In this document: positions 25,461 through 33,264 of the stretch, piece by piece
How the letters are laid out: every line of letters starts with the position of its first letter
Numbering within the stretch: the first letter of the stretch is position 1
Notes under the pieces: model-generated
The model's input: only the letters and a program-made list of their open reading frames with translations
Databases searched by the model: none
Told to the model about the DNA's origin: nothing
Source of the DNA: Spirochaetales bacterium
GTDB taxonomy: Bacteria; Spirochaetota; Spirochaetia; JAIPGG01
Direction of reading: 5' to 3'
Assembly (NCBI GenBank): GCA_021736255.1
Contig: JAIPGG010000014.1
Location: 1 to 43,031, forward strand
DNA: 43,031 bases
Position numbers and translations under genes: made by a program

Positions 25461-25489
25461 TTGACCGGAGCCGTGCAAAGCAGTAAAAT
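25461..25489 (+). promoter_or_regulatory. Promoter of the tetR-pncA-pncB operon
   Basis: TTGACC (25461-25466), 17-nt spacer, TAAAAT (25484-25489). It gives a leader of about 25 nt containing AAGGGAG. It is about 60 bp from the operator-like inverted repeat. Confidence 0.55.
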
Positions 25490-25520
25490 CTAGTATAGTA
25501 GAGCTTTTTGGAAGGGAGTT

Positions 25521-26135
25521 ATGAGCACACAAAATCGTTCAATCCAGTTGAAACATATTATTGTCCGAACTGCCGCGGATGTCTTTTCTTCTCTGGGTTT
25601 CAAACAAACGACGATGGATGATATTGCTCACAGGGTTAACAAAGCGAAGAGCTCGATCTACTACTATTTTCACAGTAAAGAGGAAATGTATCACTACATC
25701 ATTACCGAAGAACAGAGAGAATTTCATAGTGAACTCCTCCGCTCGGTGGAAAACGCTGATCAGCCGGTCAACAAACTCAAGGCCTTTCTCACTACCCGAA
25801 TCGAAGAACTGAAACGCTTCAAGAATATCAGGCATGTTCTGAACAACAACGAAATCGAAGAGAGCAACTTCATCCAAGAGATCCGAGAGGACCAGGAACA
25901 AAAAGAGGAAGCAGTAATCCACCAGATACTCGAGGAAGGAATTGCAAAGGGCTATTTTGCCGTAAACAGTATTGAACACACCGTAAATGCAATTATGGTA
26001 ACCCTGCACGGTCTCGATCAGGCGCAGAATATTCGTGCCCGGATTCAGGATATAAAGAATCAGATAGACAGTGTTCTCAACCTCATTCTAAGCGGAATAT
26101 CCTCCACACCACAGCTCCGGGCACAAAACGGATAA
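25521..26135 (+). CDS. TetR-family transcriptional regulator
   Basis: A 204-residue regulator. Residues 10-55 form the TetR helix-turn-helix: AADVFSSLGFKQTTMDDIA, then KAKSSIYYYFHSKEEMY. The rest is an alpha-helical ligand-binding and dimerisation domain without an assignable ligand. AAGGGAG lies 5 nt before the ATG. pncA follows 9 nt downstream and pncB overlaps pncA, so the regulator is cotranscribed with two NAD-salvage genes, while the radical SAM gene is divergent. It may control both directions through the inverted repeat at 25377-25401. This would differ from the usual bacterial NAD regulators NadR, NrtR and NiaR. Confidence 0.93.
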   Translation: MSTQNRSIQLKHIIVRTAADVFSSLGFKQTTMDDIAHRVNKAKSSIYYYFHSKEEMYHYIITEEQREFHSELLRSVENADQPVNKLKAFLTTRIEELKRFKNIRHVLNNNEIEESNFIQEIREDQEQKEEAVIHQILEEGIAKGYFAVNSIEHTVNAIMVTLHGLDQAQNIRARIQDIKNQIDSVLNLILSGISSTPQLRAQNG

Positions 26136-26144
26136 AGGTCTATT

Positions 26145-26825
26145 ATGGCAAAAGCGTCTTCCCCCTCATGCAAAAGTGTTCTGCTGATAGTTGATCTGCA
26201 ACCTGATTTTTGCACCGGCGGTCCTCTCGAGGTTCCGGGAGGGGAACAGATCGTTCCTGTCGTAAACCGAATCAGCAGATTGTTCGACCGGGTCATTGCA
26301 ACCAGGGACTGGCATCCGAAAGGTCATGTATCCTTTGCCTCCCGCCACCAGGGCAGTGCGCCCCTGCAGACCATCGAGTACAACGGAATCGAACAGATAC
26401 TCTGGCCCGACCACTGCATTGCAGGATCAGCAGGTGCCCGGCTCCATCCGGACCTGGACACTCGACCTCTCGACCTGATTCTCGACAAGGGCCGCAGCAT
26501 TGACCTCGATTCGTATTCAGCCTTTTTTGAAAACGACCACCGTACACCCACCGGCCTCCACGGCTATCTGCGGGAACTTTCGGGAGAAATCCTGCATATA
26601 TGCGGACTGGCGGCGGATGTCTGCGTGTACTACAGTGTTATGGACGCCCTCGACCTGGGCTATCAGGTATATGTTGTCGAGGATGCAATACGTGGGGTAG
26701 ACATGCCGGAAGGGACTTTGAATAAACGCATCAATGCAATGCAGGAGTCGGGCGCCGAATTTATACGCTCAACTGCTCTTGGGCATACTTTGAAAACCAA
26801 TCATGAAACAGGATACAACCCATGA
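26145..26825 (+). CDS. pncA: Nicotinamidase
   Basis: A 226-residue isochorismatase-fold amidohydrolase that converts nicotinamide to nicotinate and ammonia. The catalytic triad is Asp17 (VDLQPDF), Lys115 (LDKG) and Cys160 (GLAADVCVYYSV). The metal site is formed by Asp55 and His57 (RDWHPKGHVSF) with His90 (WPDHC). The cis-peptide-bearing segment before the nucleophile is the expected CGLAADVC. Residue spacing fits true PncA rather than generic isochorismatases. AAAGGT lies 6 nt before the ATG. It overlaps pncB by 4 bases, so the product can be used at once for nicotinate mononucleotide synthesis. Confidence 0.95.
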   Translation: MAKASSPSCKSVLLIVDLQPDFCTGGPLEVPGGEQIVPVVNRISRLFDRVIATRDWHPKGHVSFASRHQGSAPLQTIEYNGIEQILWPDHCIAGSAGARLHPDLDTRPLDLILDKGRSIDLDSYSAFFENDHRTPTGLHGYLRELSGEILHICGLAADVCVYYSVMDALDLGYQVYVVEDAIRGVDMPEGTLNKRINAMQESGAEFIRSTALGHTLKTNHETGYNP

Positions 26826-28255
26826 CCATGCGACTGAACACCTCTGCTCTTTTGACCGATTTCTACGAACTCACCATGGTGCAAGGATACTACCTAACCG
26901 ATAAGAATCCCCAGGTAGTGTTCGATATGTTTTTCCGGCGCCCGCCCTACAACGGCGGTTTTACCGTTTTTGCCGGACTTTCCGATCTGGTGGACATGCT
27001 CGAATCGATCGAATTTTCCCAGGAAGATTTGGAGTACCTTGATTCACTGAAAATATTTCAGCCCTCATTTTTGGATTATCTTCAAAATTTCCGTTTCTCC
27101 GGAGATTTGTACGCCATCGATGAAGGTGCCGTGGTTTTTCCCGGCGAACCGTTGATCCGGGTACACACAAGCCTGATCGAAGCCCAGATTATCGAAAGCC
27201 TTCTTTTGAATACAATCAACTTCCAGACCCTGATTGCAACGAAAGCGGCCCGCACATACTGTGCTTCCCGGGGCGGGACCATTCTCGAGTTCGGGCTGCG
27301 CCGTGCACAGGGCATCGACGGGGCCATCTCGGCGGCGCGCGCGGCATTTATCGGGGGGGCTGCGGCAACCTCCAACACCCTGGCAGGCAAGATCTTCGAT
27401 ATTCCCGTGAAAGGAACAATGGCCCATTCCTGGGTGATGGCTTTCGATTCGGATGAGGATGCCTTCCAAGCCTATTCAGACATCTACCCGGACGGTTCGA
27501 TCTTTCTTATCGATACCTACGATACCCTCGGCAGCGGCATCGAGGGAGCCATAGCCATCGGCCGGCAAATGAAAAAAAAGGGAAAGAACTTCGGCGTCCG
27601 GCTGGACAGCGGGGATTTGCAGTATCTGAGCAAGCAGATCAGGCGGCGTCTGGATGAAGCAGGACTAAAGGATGCCTTTATCACCGCTTCCAACGAGCTC
27701 AACGAAGAAATCGTTTATCAGCTCTACTCCAACGGTGCTCCGATCGATGTCTGGGGTGTGGGAACCGATCTGGTAACCGGAGGCAGCGATTCATCCCTGA
27801 CCGGCGTGTATAAAATGGCCGCTAAGGCCGAGAACGGGAAACCGGTTCCGACCATCAAGGTCTCTAATAATCCCGAAAAGACGACCAACCCGGGAATCAA
27901 ACAGGTGTATCGGTTCTTTGATGCCGACGACACGCCCCTGGCCGACCTAATGACCCTGGAGGATGAAGTTCCGCCCAAGGGGGGACCGGTAACCTTCTAT
28001 CACCCGATGTACGAATATAAAAAGGTTACCCTTTTCGAATACGACCGATGCACCCCGCTCCTCCACTCTAAAATGGAAAAGGGCAAGCGCTCGTATCCGC
28101 ACAAGACGCTCCGCGAACTACAACAGGAAGCGATCACAGAGGTAGACCACATCGACGAAACATATAAGAGGATTATCAATCCTCATATCTACAAAGTCTC
28201 CCTCTCGGAAAAACTCAAAGAGCTGAAGTTTTCCATGGTCAAATCACTGACATAG
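26822..28255 (+). CDS. pncB: Nicotinate phosphoribosyltransferase
   Basis: A 477-residue enzyme that joins nicotinate to PRPP to form nicotinate mononucleotide. Its start, TSALLTDFYELTMVQGYY, is the family signature. EFGLRRAQG near residue 156 and GTMAHSWVMAF with His202, the residue phosphorylated by ATP in the family, are present. The LDSGD segment and GVGTDLVTGG match the PRPP-binding barrel. Length fits the longer Gram-positive/spirochaetal type. ATG 26822 overlaps the pncA stop (ATGA), giving coupled translation. It is convergent with the GH13 gene across 49 nt, and no clear terminator is seen there. Confidence 0.95.
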   Translation: MTMRLNTSALLTDFYELTMVQGYYLTDKNPQVVFDMFFRRPPYNGGFTVFAGLSDLVDMLESIEFSQEDLEYLDSLKIFQPSFLDYLQNFRFSGDLYAIDEGAVVFPGEPLIRVHTSLIEAQIIESLLLNTINFQTLIATKAARTYCASRGGTILEFGLRRAQGIDGAISAARAAFIGGAAATSNTLAGKIFDIPVKGTMAHSWVMAFDSDEDAFQAYSDIYPDGSIFLIDTYDTLGSGIEGAIAIGRQMKKKGKNFGVRLDSGDLQYLSKQIRRRLDEAGLKDAFITASNELNEEIVYQLYSNGAPIDVWGVGTDLVTGGSDSSLTGVYKMAAKAENGKPVPTIKVSNNPEKTTNPGIKQVYRFFDADDTPLADLMTLEDEVPPKGGPVTFYHPMYEYKKVTLFEYDRCTPLLHSKMEKGKRSYPHKTLRELQQEAITEVDHIDETYKRIINPHIYKVSLSEKLKELKFSMVKSLT

Positions 28256-28304
28256 ACCTTTTTTACTGGTTTAAAGCTTGTGGAAACCGGAGTTCAACCG
28301 TTTT

Positions 28305-30035
28305 TCATTCCGTTTTTCCGGCTAATTTCAGCCACAGAACCTGATAGGCTTCGAGGATGATGTCCTGTTCCTCCTCGATGACCTTCCCGGAAAGCAAATC
28401 GTGACTGAAACGCAAACTTTTTGAAGATCTCCATTCCGCCGGCTCAGCGGAGGTATTGACCAGGCAAACAACCCGGCATTCCTTCTGCGATGCCTCTCTG
28501 AAAAGGGCGAATACCGGGCCGGAAGCAGGAAGCACCTGCATACCGGCAGCCGGATGGAAAGCAGGACAGCTCCTGCGGACCTCCAGCATCGACAAATATC
28601 CATTGAAAATGCGATTTCTGCTCGCCCCCCGTCTATCGAGTTCCCCGGTGATCTCTTCATAATCGAGCTTCTGCCGGTTGATGCTCCGGTTGTGTCCAGT
28701 CCGCCTGACCCCTTCCCGGTCGCCCCGAGAGCCTATCAGGCTGTGAATATAGATTCCCGGAACGCCGGGCAAGCTGAGCATGATTGCCTGTGAGGCAAGA
28801 AAGGCATCCGACTGTAACTCAGGAGAGAGGTTCGGATCGGCTACGGCATCGAGAAAGTTTACATTCATCTCGTAAGGAATATGTCCGTCCGCTGCAGCTT
28901 TATACGAAATAAGCCCGCCCCGCTCTTGTACCGATTCTATCATACCGGCCTTTTCCTCTTCGCTGAGAATCCCGTTGGCCGGCAAAACCCCGATCCCGTC
29001 GTGAGAAGCCAGGAAATTAAAGAAGGTGGTTTTTCCGTCCGGAGCAGGGAGACTCGAAGCCCAGTCCCGCAGGTGCCCGGCATCGCCCCGCAGAAAGGCA
29101 TCGACGGTAAGCGGAGGCAGGGGAAACTGGTAAACCATGTGCGCCTGGTCACCTTCCCCGAAATAAGAGATGTTCTCCTGGTGGGGTACATTCGTTTCGG
29201 TAATAATGACCGCGCCGGGGGCAAGCTCCTCGGCAACCGCCCGGAAGAGCTTTACCGCAAGATGGGTTTTCGGATGGTGGAGACAGGGTGTGCCGAGCTC
29301 TTTCCAGAGATAAGCGATGGCATCCAACCTCAGCACCTGGACTCCCTGGGAAAGGTAGAACAGAAAGATGTCCAGCATTTCGAGCATTACCTGTGGTTCT
29401 GCGAAGTTCAGATCTGCCTGGTCTGCACTGAAGGTGGTCCACACCAGCTTCTCGCCGTCGTGACCCTGAAACGGCGTCAACAGCGGGTGGGCCCGGGGTC
29501 GAAACACGGAGGATATATCGGCTTGTGGATCCACCTCGATGAAATAGCGGTCGTACGGGGGGGTTCCATTCAGAAATTCCTTGAACCACTCGCTCTTGAC
29601 CGAGCAGTGATTCAATACGAGGTCGGCCATCAAGCGAAAGCCTTGTGAGATCTTCCGGATCTGCTCCCAGGTTCCCCACTCGGGATTAACCAGGCGGTAG
29701 TCAATGATGGAAAACCCGTCGTCCGAAGAATAGGGAAAAAACGGGAGGATATGGATGCCCGATACGATTCCCTCCAGCCGTTCGGAAAAGAAGCGATGCA
29801 GATACTCCAGGGGCATCTCTTCCGGTCCGTGAAACTGGTCTCCATAGGTGATGATAAAGGCATCCTGCTGATCCAGCGGGAGCCATGAACCGGATCCTTC
29901 GGTTCTGCCGGCTGCTGCAGGAGAATTGTTTACCCGTTCCCGCCAGGAATCGATAAGGTCTACCAGAGCCGGGAGACTTTCTTCTCCCTTCTTTCCGTCG
30001 TAGACAGCACGAAAGATCTTTTTTATCTGCTCCAT
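28305..30035 (-). CDS. GH13 sucrose-phosphorylase-type enzyme (possible glucosylglycerate phosphorylase)
   Basis: A 576-residue alpha-amylase-family protein of the sucrose phosphorylase group (GH13_18). Asp238 in VLRLDAIAYLWKE is the nucleophile, Glu280 in IITETNVPH the acid/base, and the LASHDGIGV segment holds the transition-state Asp. GIHILPFFPYSSDDGFS is typical of this group, as is DLVLNHCS. Known members phosphorolyse sucrose, sucrose 6-phosphate, glucosylglycerol or glucosylglycerate, releasing glucose 1-phosphate. The segment before the C-terminal domain looks closer to glucosylglycerate phosphorylases from memory, but the substrate is unproven. The ATG at 30035 has AAGGGGG before it. 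It is divergent from two glycosyltransferases. Confidence 0.88.
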   Translation of the reverse strand: MEQIKKIFRAVYDGKKGEESLPALVDLIDSWRERVNNSPAAAGRTEGSGSWLPLDQQDAFIITYGDQFHGPEEMPLEYLHRFFSERLEGIVSGIHILPFFPYSSDDGFSIIDYRLVNPEWGTWEQIRKISQGFRLMADLVLNHCSVKSEWFKEFLNGTPPYDRYFIEVDPQADISSVFRPRAHPLLTPFQGHDGEKLVWTTFSADQADLNFAEPQVMLEMLDIFLFYLSQGVQVLRLDAIAYLWKELGTPCLHHPKTHLAVKLFRAVAEELAPGAVIITETNVPHQENISYFGEGDQAHMVYQFPLPPLTVDAFLRGDAGHLRDWASSLPAPDGKTTFFNFLASHDGIGVLPANGILSEEEKAGMIESVQERGGLISYKAAADGHIPYEMNVNFLDAVADPNLSPELQSDAFLASQAIMLSLPGVPGIYIHSLIGSRGDREGVRRTGHNRSINRQKLDYEEITGELDRRGASRNRIFNGYLSMLEVRRSCPAFHPAAGMQVLPASGPVFALFREASQKECRVVCLVNTSAEPAEWRSSKSLRFSHDLLSGKVIEEEQDIILEAYQVLWLKLAGKTE

Positions 30036-30058
30036 TATCACCCCCTTGTATACCATCT

Positions 30059-30087
30059 ACTCTATGGTGTTGGCTCGAACCTTGCAA
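30059..30087 (-). promoter_or_regulatory. Promoter of the GH13 gene
   Basis: Minus strand: TTGCAA (30087-30082), 17-nt spacer, TAGAGT (30064-30059). It leaves a short leader with AAGGGGG before the ATG at 30035. Confidence 0.5.
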
Positions 30088-30094
30088 GAAAAAA

Positions 30095-30120
30095 CGGTCA
30101 ACCGGCCTATTGATTGACCG
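30095..30120. promoter_or_regulatory. Inverted repeat between divergent promoters, possible operator
   Basis: CGGTCAA (30095-30101) and TTGACCG (30114-30120), 12 nt apart. The right arm covers the -35 box of the glycosyltransferase promoter, and the left arm lies 8 nt from the GH13 -35 box. One regulator could act on both. Confidence 0.45.
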
Positions 30121-30142
30121 GCTGCAGAGGAACGGGTAGATT
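30114..30142 (+). promoter_or_regulatory. Promoter of the first glycosyltransferase gene (leaderless type)
   Basis: TTGACC (30114-30119), 17-nt spacer, TAGATT (30137-30142), then 8 nt to the GTG start. Confidence 0.5.
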
Positions 30143-30150
30143 GGAAACCC

Positions 30151-31794
30151 GTGAAACTCATTATTTTTCATTATCATCTATTACCCGGCGGTGTAACAGG
30201 GGTTATCCGTAATTCTGTTCCGGCAATACTCCGGCACATCCCGGAGATCGAACAGGTAACCCTGGTATGTGGAAGAGAGGAAAACTCCCAGACGGTACTC
30301 GAAAATATCAGAAGAGAGCTTTCCCCTGCCGACAGGAAACGAGTGGACTGCAGCATCTTCCCGGAAATCGATTATCAACCGGCAGCAGATAAAACCGAAG
30401 CGCGGAGCCGGCAGAGAGTTCTTCGGGATAAACTATTGACCGGCTTTGGAAAGGGCCGGCCTGTGTGGTGGGTTCACAATTATCATCTCGGGAAGAATCC
30501 GGTCTTCACCGGCGCCCTGATCGAGATAGCTCATAACCACAGCGAAATCGGCATGGTTTTTCACATTCATGATTTTCCCGAGAGTGCACGCTACGACAAC
30601 CTCAGGCTTCTTCGCCGTATCTCATTCGAAGCCAGTCTCTATCCGGATGGGGAAAACATCCGGTATGTCACCATTAATTCGAGGGATTGTCGGCTCTTGA
30701 AATCGTCAGGGATAAGGGAAGACCACGTATACCAGCTCGACAACCCGGTGCCCGGCCTGCAGAGGCCCACCGGGGAAACAACGGAGCACACCGAACCAGT
30801 TAGCAGCCGCCCAAGAGAAGCAATAGAGCGGCATTCATCCGGCCGCTTTCCCGGATACCGCAGGGGCGCCCCTCATTTTCTCTATCCCGTTCGCTGTATC
30901 CGCCGGAAAAATGTGCTCGAAACGGCAGCTCTGATTAAGCTCCTGCCGGAAGAACCCAACCTGATCGTCACCCTGCCGGGGGTTTCCGAGCGGGAACGCC
31001 GGTATTCTGAGTTCGTAGAACGCCTTTTTTGCGATGGAGTTATCCCCGGTATTTTCGGGATCGGGGCACAGAGCGATATCAGCCTTGATGAACTCGGAAA
31101 CTTCTCGGATGCCGTTGTCTCTTCCTCGGTTCAGGAGGGTTTCGGCTATCTGTTCATTCAAGCCCTCGGCTGGAAAAAACCGCTCATCGCCCGCCGGATA
31201 GATATCCTCGATGATTTTGCCGGCGTATTTAAGGGAAGAGGGGTCCACCTCTACCCCCGGTTCCTCGTTCCCGCCGACCGGCAGCTTGCTGCCACCACCA
31301 GAGAGGCCTACGAATCCAAAATCGCAGGTCTTTCCGACATCCTGCCGGAGGAGAGCTTGGACCAGCTTCATAGCGAAATCGCAAAACTCGGCGCCGACGG
31401 CACCATTGACCTGTCGCTCCTTTCGGTGGAACGGCAATCAGAGATACTCAGGCTGATCGATGAGCAGAATTACCGAAACACCTGCCGGGAGATGAATCAA
31501 TCCCTGATGGAAATAGAACACAGCGGAAACCAGGAGGAACAATCGGACCTGCTGCGCTTTTCGCCGGTATACCATGCTGAAAAAACAGGAGAGATACTTG
31601 CCTCCCTTACGCGCCGGGAAATCGATCCGGCCGGCGGCCCAGGCAAACCAATCGGCCCAGGCGAGCCAGACGGCCCAAGCGAGCCAGGCAGTCTTCCCTC
31701 TCCCGGCGTGCCCGCTGCGCCGGAGCGGACCGAACGGTACATCCTCCACTTTTTTGCTCACCTCGAAAACATCCGGCTGCTCTACGACTTTTAA
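30151..31794 (+). CDS. GT-B-fold glycosyltransferase, divergent, with Gly-Pro repeat
   Basis: A 547-residue protein with a GTG start. The N-terminal half opens MKLIIFHYHLLPGGVTGVIR, a GT-B fold start, and HIHDFPESARYDN is conserved-looking. The sugar-nucleotide half has YPVRCIRRKNV and SSSVQEGFGYLFIQALGWKKP. In GT4 enzymes this last motif is E-x7-E; here Glu329 is kept but the second position is Gln337. The C-terminal region holds a Gly-Pro-rich segment from three 18-bp repeats. Donor and acceptor are unknown; neighbours suggest a role with the GH13 phosphorylase and the next glycosyltransferase. There is no good Shine-Dalgarno sequence, in line with a leaderless mRNA. Confidence 0.8.
   Translation: MKLIIFHYHLLPGGVTGVIRNSVPAILRHIPEIEQVTLVCGREENSQTVLENIRRELSPADRKRVDCSIFPEIDYQPAADKTEARSRQRVLRDKLLTGFGKGRPVWWVHNYHLGKNPVFTGALIEIAHNHSEIGMVFHIHDFPESARYDNLRLLRRISFEASLYPDGENIRYVTINSRDCRLLKSSGIREDHVYQLDNPVPGLQRPTGETTEHTEPVSSRPREAIERHSSGRFPGYRRGAPHFLYPVRCIRRKNVLETAALIKLLPEEPNLIVTLPGVSERERRYSEFVERLFCDGVIPGIFGIGAQSDISLDELGNFSDAVVSSSVQEGFGYLFIQALGWKKPLIARRIDILDDFAGVFKGRGVHLYPRFLVPADRQLAATTREAYESKIAGLSDILPEESLDQLHSEIAKLGADGTIDLSLLSVERQSEILRLIDEQNYRNTCREMNQSLMEIEHSGNQEEQSDLLRFSPVYHAEKTGEILASLTRREIDPAGGPGKPIGPGEPDGPSEPGSLPSPGVPAAPERTERYILHFFAHLENIRLLYDF
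31633..31686 (+). repeat. Three 18-bp tandem repeats (Gly-Pro minisatellite) within the glycosyltransferase
   Basis: Three in-frame copies of the pattern xxC GGC CCA rGC rAr CCA at 31633, 31651 and 31669, coding GGPGKP, IGPGEP and DGPSEP. Copies differ at a few bases, mostly in the first codon and the fifth. Confidence 0.85.
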
Positions 31795-31878
31795 AAAAAA
31801 CTTGCAAAACACGATTTCCCCGCCAATACTATAGTCTTATAAAAAGACCGATACATTCGGTATTCAAGGGGAAGGCAC

Positions 31879-33225
31879 ATGGGAAACGGTACGGAACACG
31901 CATTAAATATCGGGTTCGTCTCCACCCGTTTCAAAGGACTCGACGGGGTATCGCTCGAGGCTGCAAAGTGGGCAGAGGTGCTGGAAAATGAGTTCGGTTA
32001 CAACAACTTCTGGTTTGCAGGGGAGCTGGACAAGGATGAAAAGGTTTCCATGCTCGTGGAAGAAGCCTATTTCGGAGACCCGGAAACCAAGGTACGCCAG
32101 CAGGAGTTCTTCGGCCGGCGCACCAGGAGCCGTGAATTAACCAACTGGATTCAGAAACGGAAAGAGTTTCTGAAGGATAAACTCTACCGCTTCATCGAAA
32201 AATTCAAAATCGACCTGTTGATCCCGCAGAACACCCTTGCTATTCCCATGCATATTCCGCTGGGGCTGGCATTGACCGAACTGATCGCAGAAACCGGTAT
32301 CCCCACGATAGCCCATCATCATGATTTTTTCTGGGAACGGCCTCGCTTTCTTATCAATTCAGTGCAGGACCTGATTCAGCAGGCCTTTCCTCCCGACCTT
32401 CCCACCATTAAACACGTTGTCATCAATTCCATGGCACAAAAAGAGCTTGCCGCCAGACGCGGAATCGCTTCGAATGTCATCTACAACGTCATCGATTTCG
32501 ATGAACAACGAGCCTACTTCGATGATTTCAACTGCGATTTCCGGAAAGACTTCGGCTTCAGCGATAAAGACATCCTGATTCTCCAGCCGACCCGGGTCGT
32601 ATCCCGCAAGGGGATCGAACAGGCATTATATCTGGTAAAACGCCTGAACATGCCTGAGGTAAAGTTCATCATCTCGCATTCGCCGGGCGACGAAGGATAC
32701 GAATATTTCGAATGGATCAAGGATACCGCGGAAAAAGACAACATTCCCCTCTACTTTATCTATAACAAACTCCACGAAAACCGCCACTATGAGAATGACG
32801 GCAGCAAAATCTACAGCCTGTGGGATGTCTATCCGCATGTGGATTTTATCACCTACCCGAGTCTCTATGAGGGCTTCGGAAACGCCTTTCTCGAAGCGAT
32901 CTACTTCAGAAAACCGCTGATCGTAAACCGTTATTCCGTGTACATCGTCGACATCGAGCCCAAAGGCTTTCGGACCGTTACCATCGACGGCTTTCTGAAC
33001 AAGGAGGCCGTGGAGGAAACCCGGGAAATCCTGTTGAACCCCCACCTCCGTACCGAGATGGTCGAAAAAAACTATCAGCTCGGCAAGCAGTTCTTCTCGT
33101 ACACCTACCTGAAAAAGGAACTCCAGACCTTGCTGAGCAGCTTTTACGGAACACTCTCCTCTGAGCGGAATCCGAACGCCCGGGATTATGAGCTCTACCA
33201 CATGGAGGGATCGGACTACTATTAA
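31879..33225 (+). CDS. Family 4 glycosyltransferase
   Basis: A 448-residue GT-B enzyme. IGFVSTRFKGLDGVSLEA at the N-terminus is the GT4 glycine-rich acceptor side. PTIAHHHDFFWERPRF near residue 145 is a long conserved acceptor-domain motif, QPTRVVSRKG begins the donor-binding half, and YEGFGNAFLEA supplies the E-x7-E pair Glu331/Glu339. It should act as a retaining cytoplasmic glucosyl- or mannosyltransferase. Its proximity to a GH13_18 phosphorylase suggests small glycosides such as glucosylglycerate derivatives, but this is inference. AAGGGGAAGG lies 5 nt before the ATG. The preceding glycosyltransferase ends 84 nt upstream, so they may share a transcript. Confidence 0.9.
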   Translation: MGNGTEHALNIGFVSTRFKGLDGVSLEAAKWAEVLENEFGYNNFWFAGELDKDEKVSMLVEEAYFGDPETKVRQQEFFGRRTRSRELTNWIQKRKEFLKDKLYRFIEKFKIDLLIPQNTLAIPMHIPLGLALTELIAETGIPTIAHHHDFFWERPRFLINSVQDLIQQAFPPDLPTIKHVVINSMAQKELAARRGIASNVIYNVIDFDEQRAYFDDFNCDFRKDFGFSDKDILILQPTRVVSRKGIEQALYLVKRLNMPEVKFIISHSPGDEGYEYFEWIKDTAEKDNIPLYFIYNKLHENRHYENDGSKIYSLWDVYPHVDFITYPSLYEGFGNAFLEAIYFRKPLIVNRYSVYIVDIEPKGFRTVTIDGFLNKEAVEETREILLNPHLRTEMVEKNYQLGKQFFSYTYLKKELQTLLSSFYGTLSSERNPNARDYELYHMEGSDYY

Positions 33226-33264
33226 AAATCGAGGAAAACTCGAGACAGCGTTCAGCCGCAGCGA

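Noticed and set aside
28256-28304. Possible terminator between pncB and the GH13 gene
   Set aside because: Only a 5-bp GGTTT/AAACC stem is found, and no T-run follows at the right distance.
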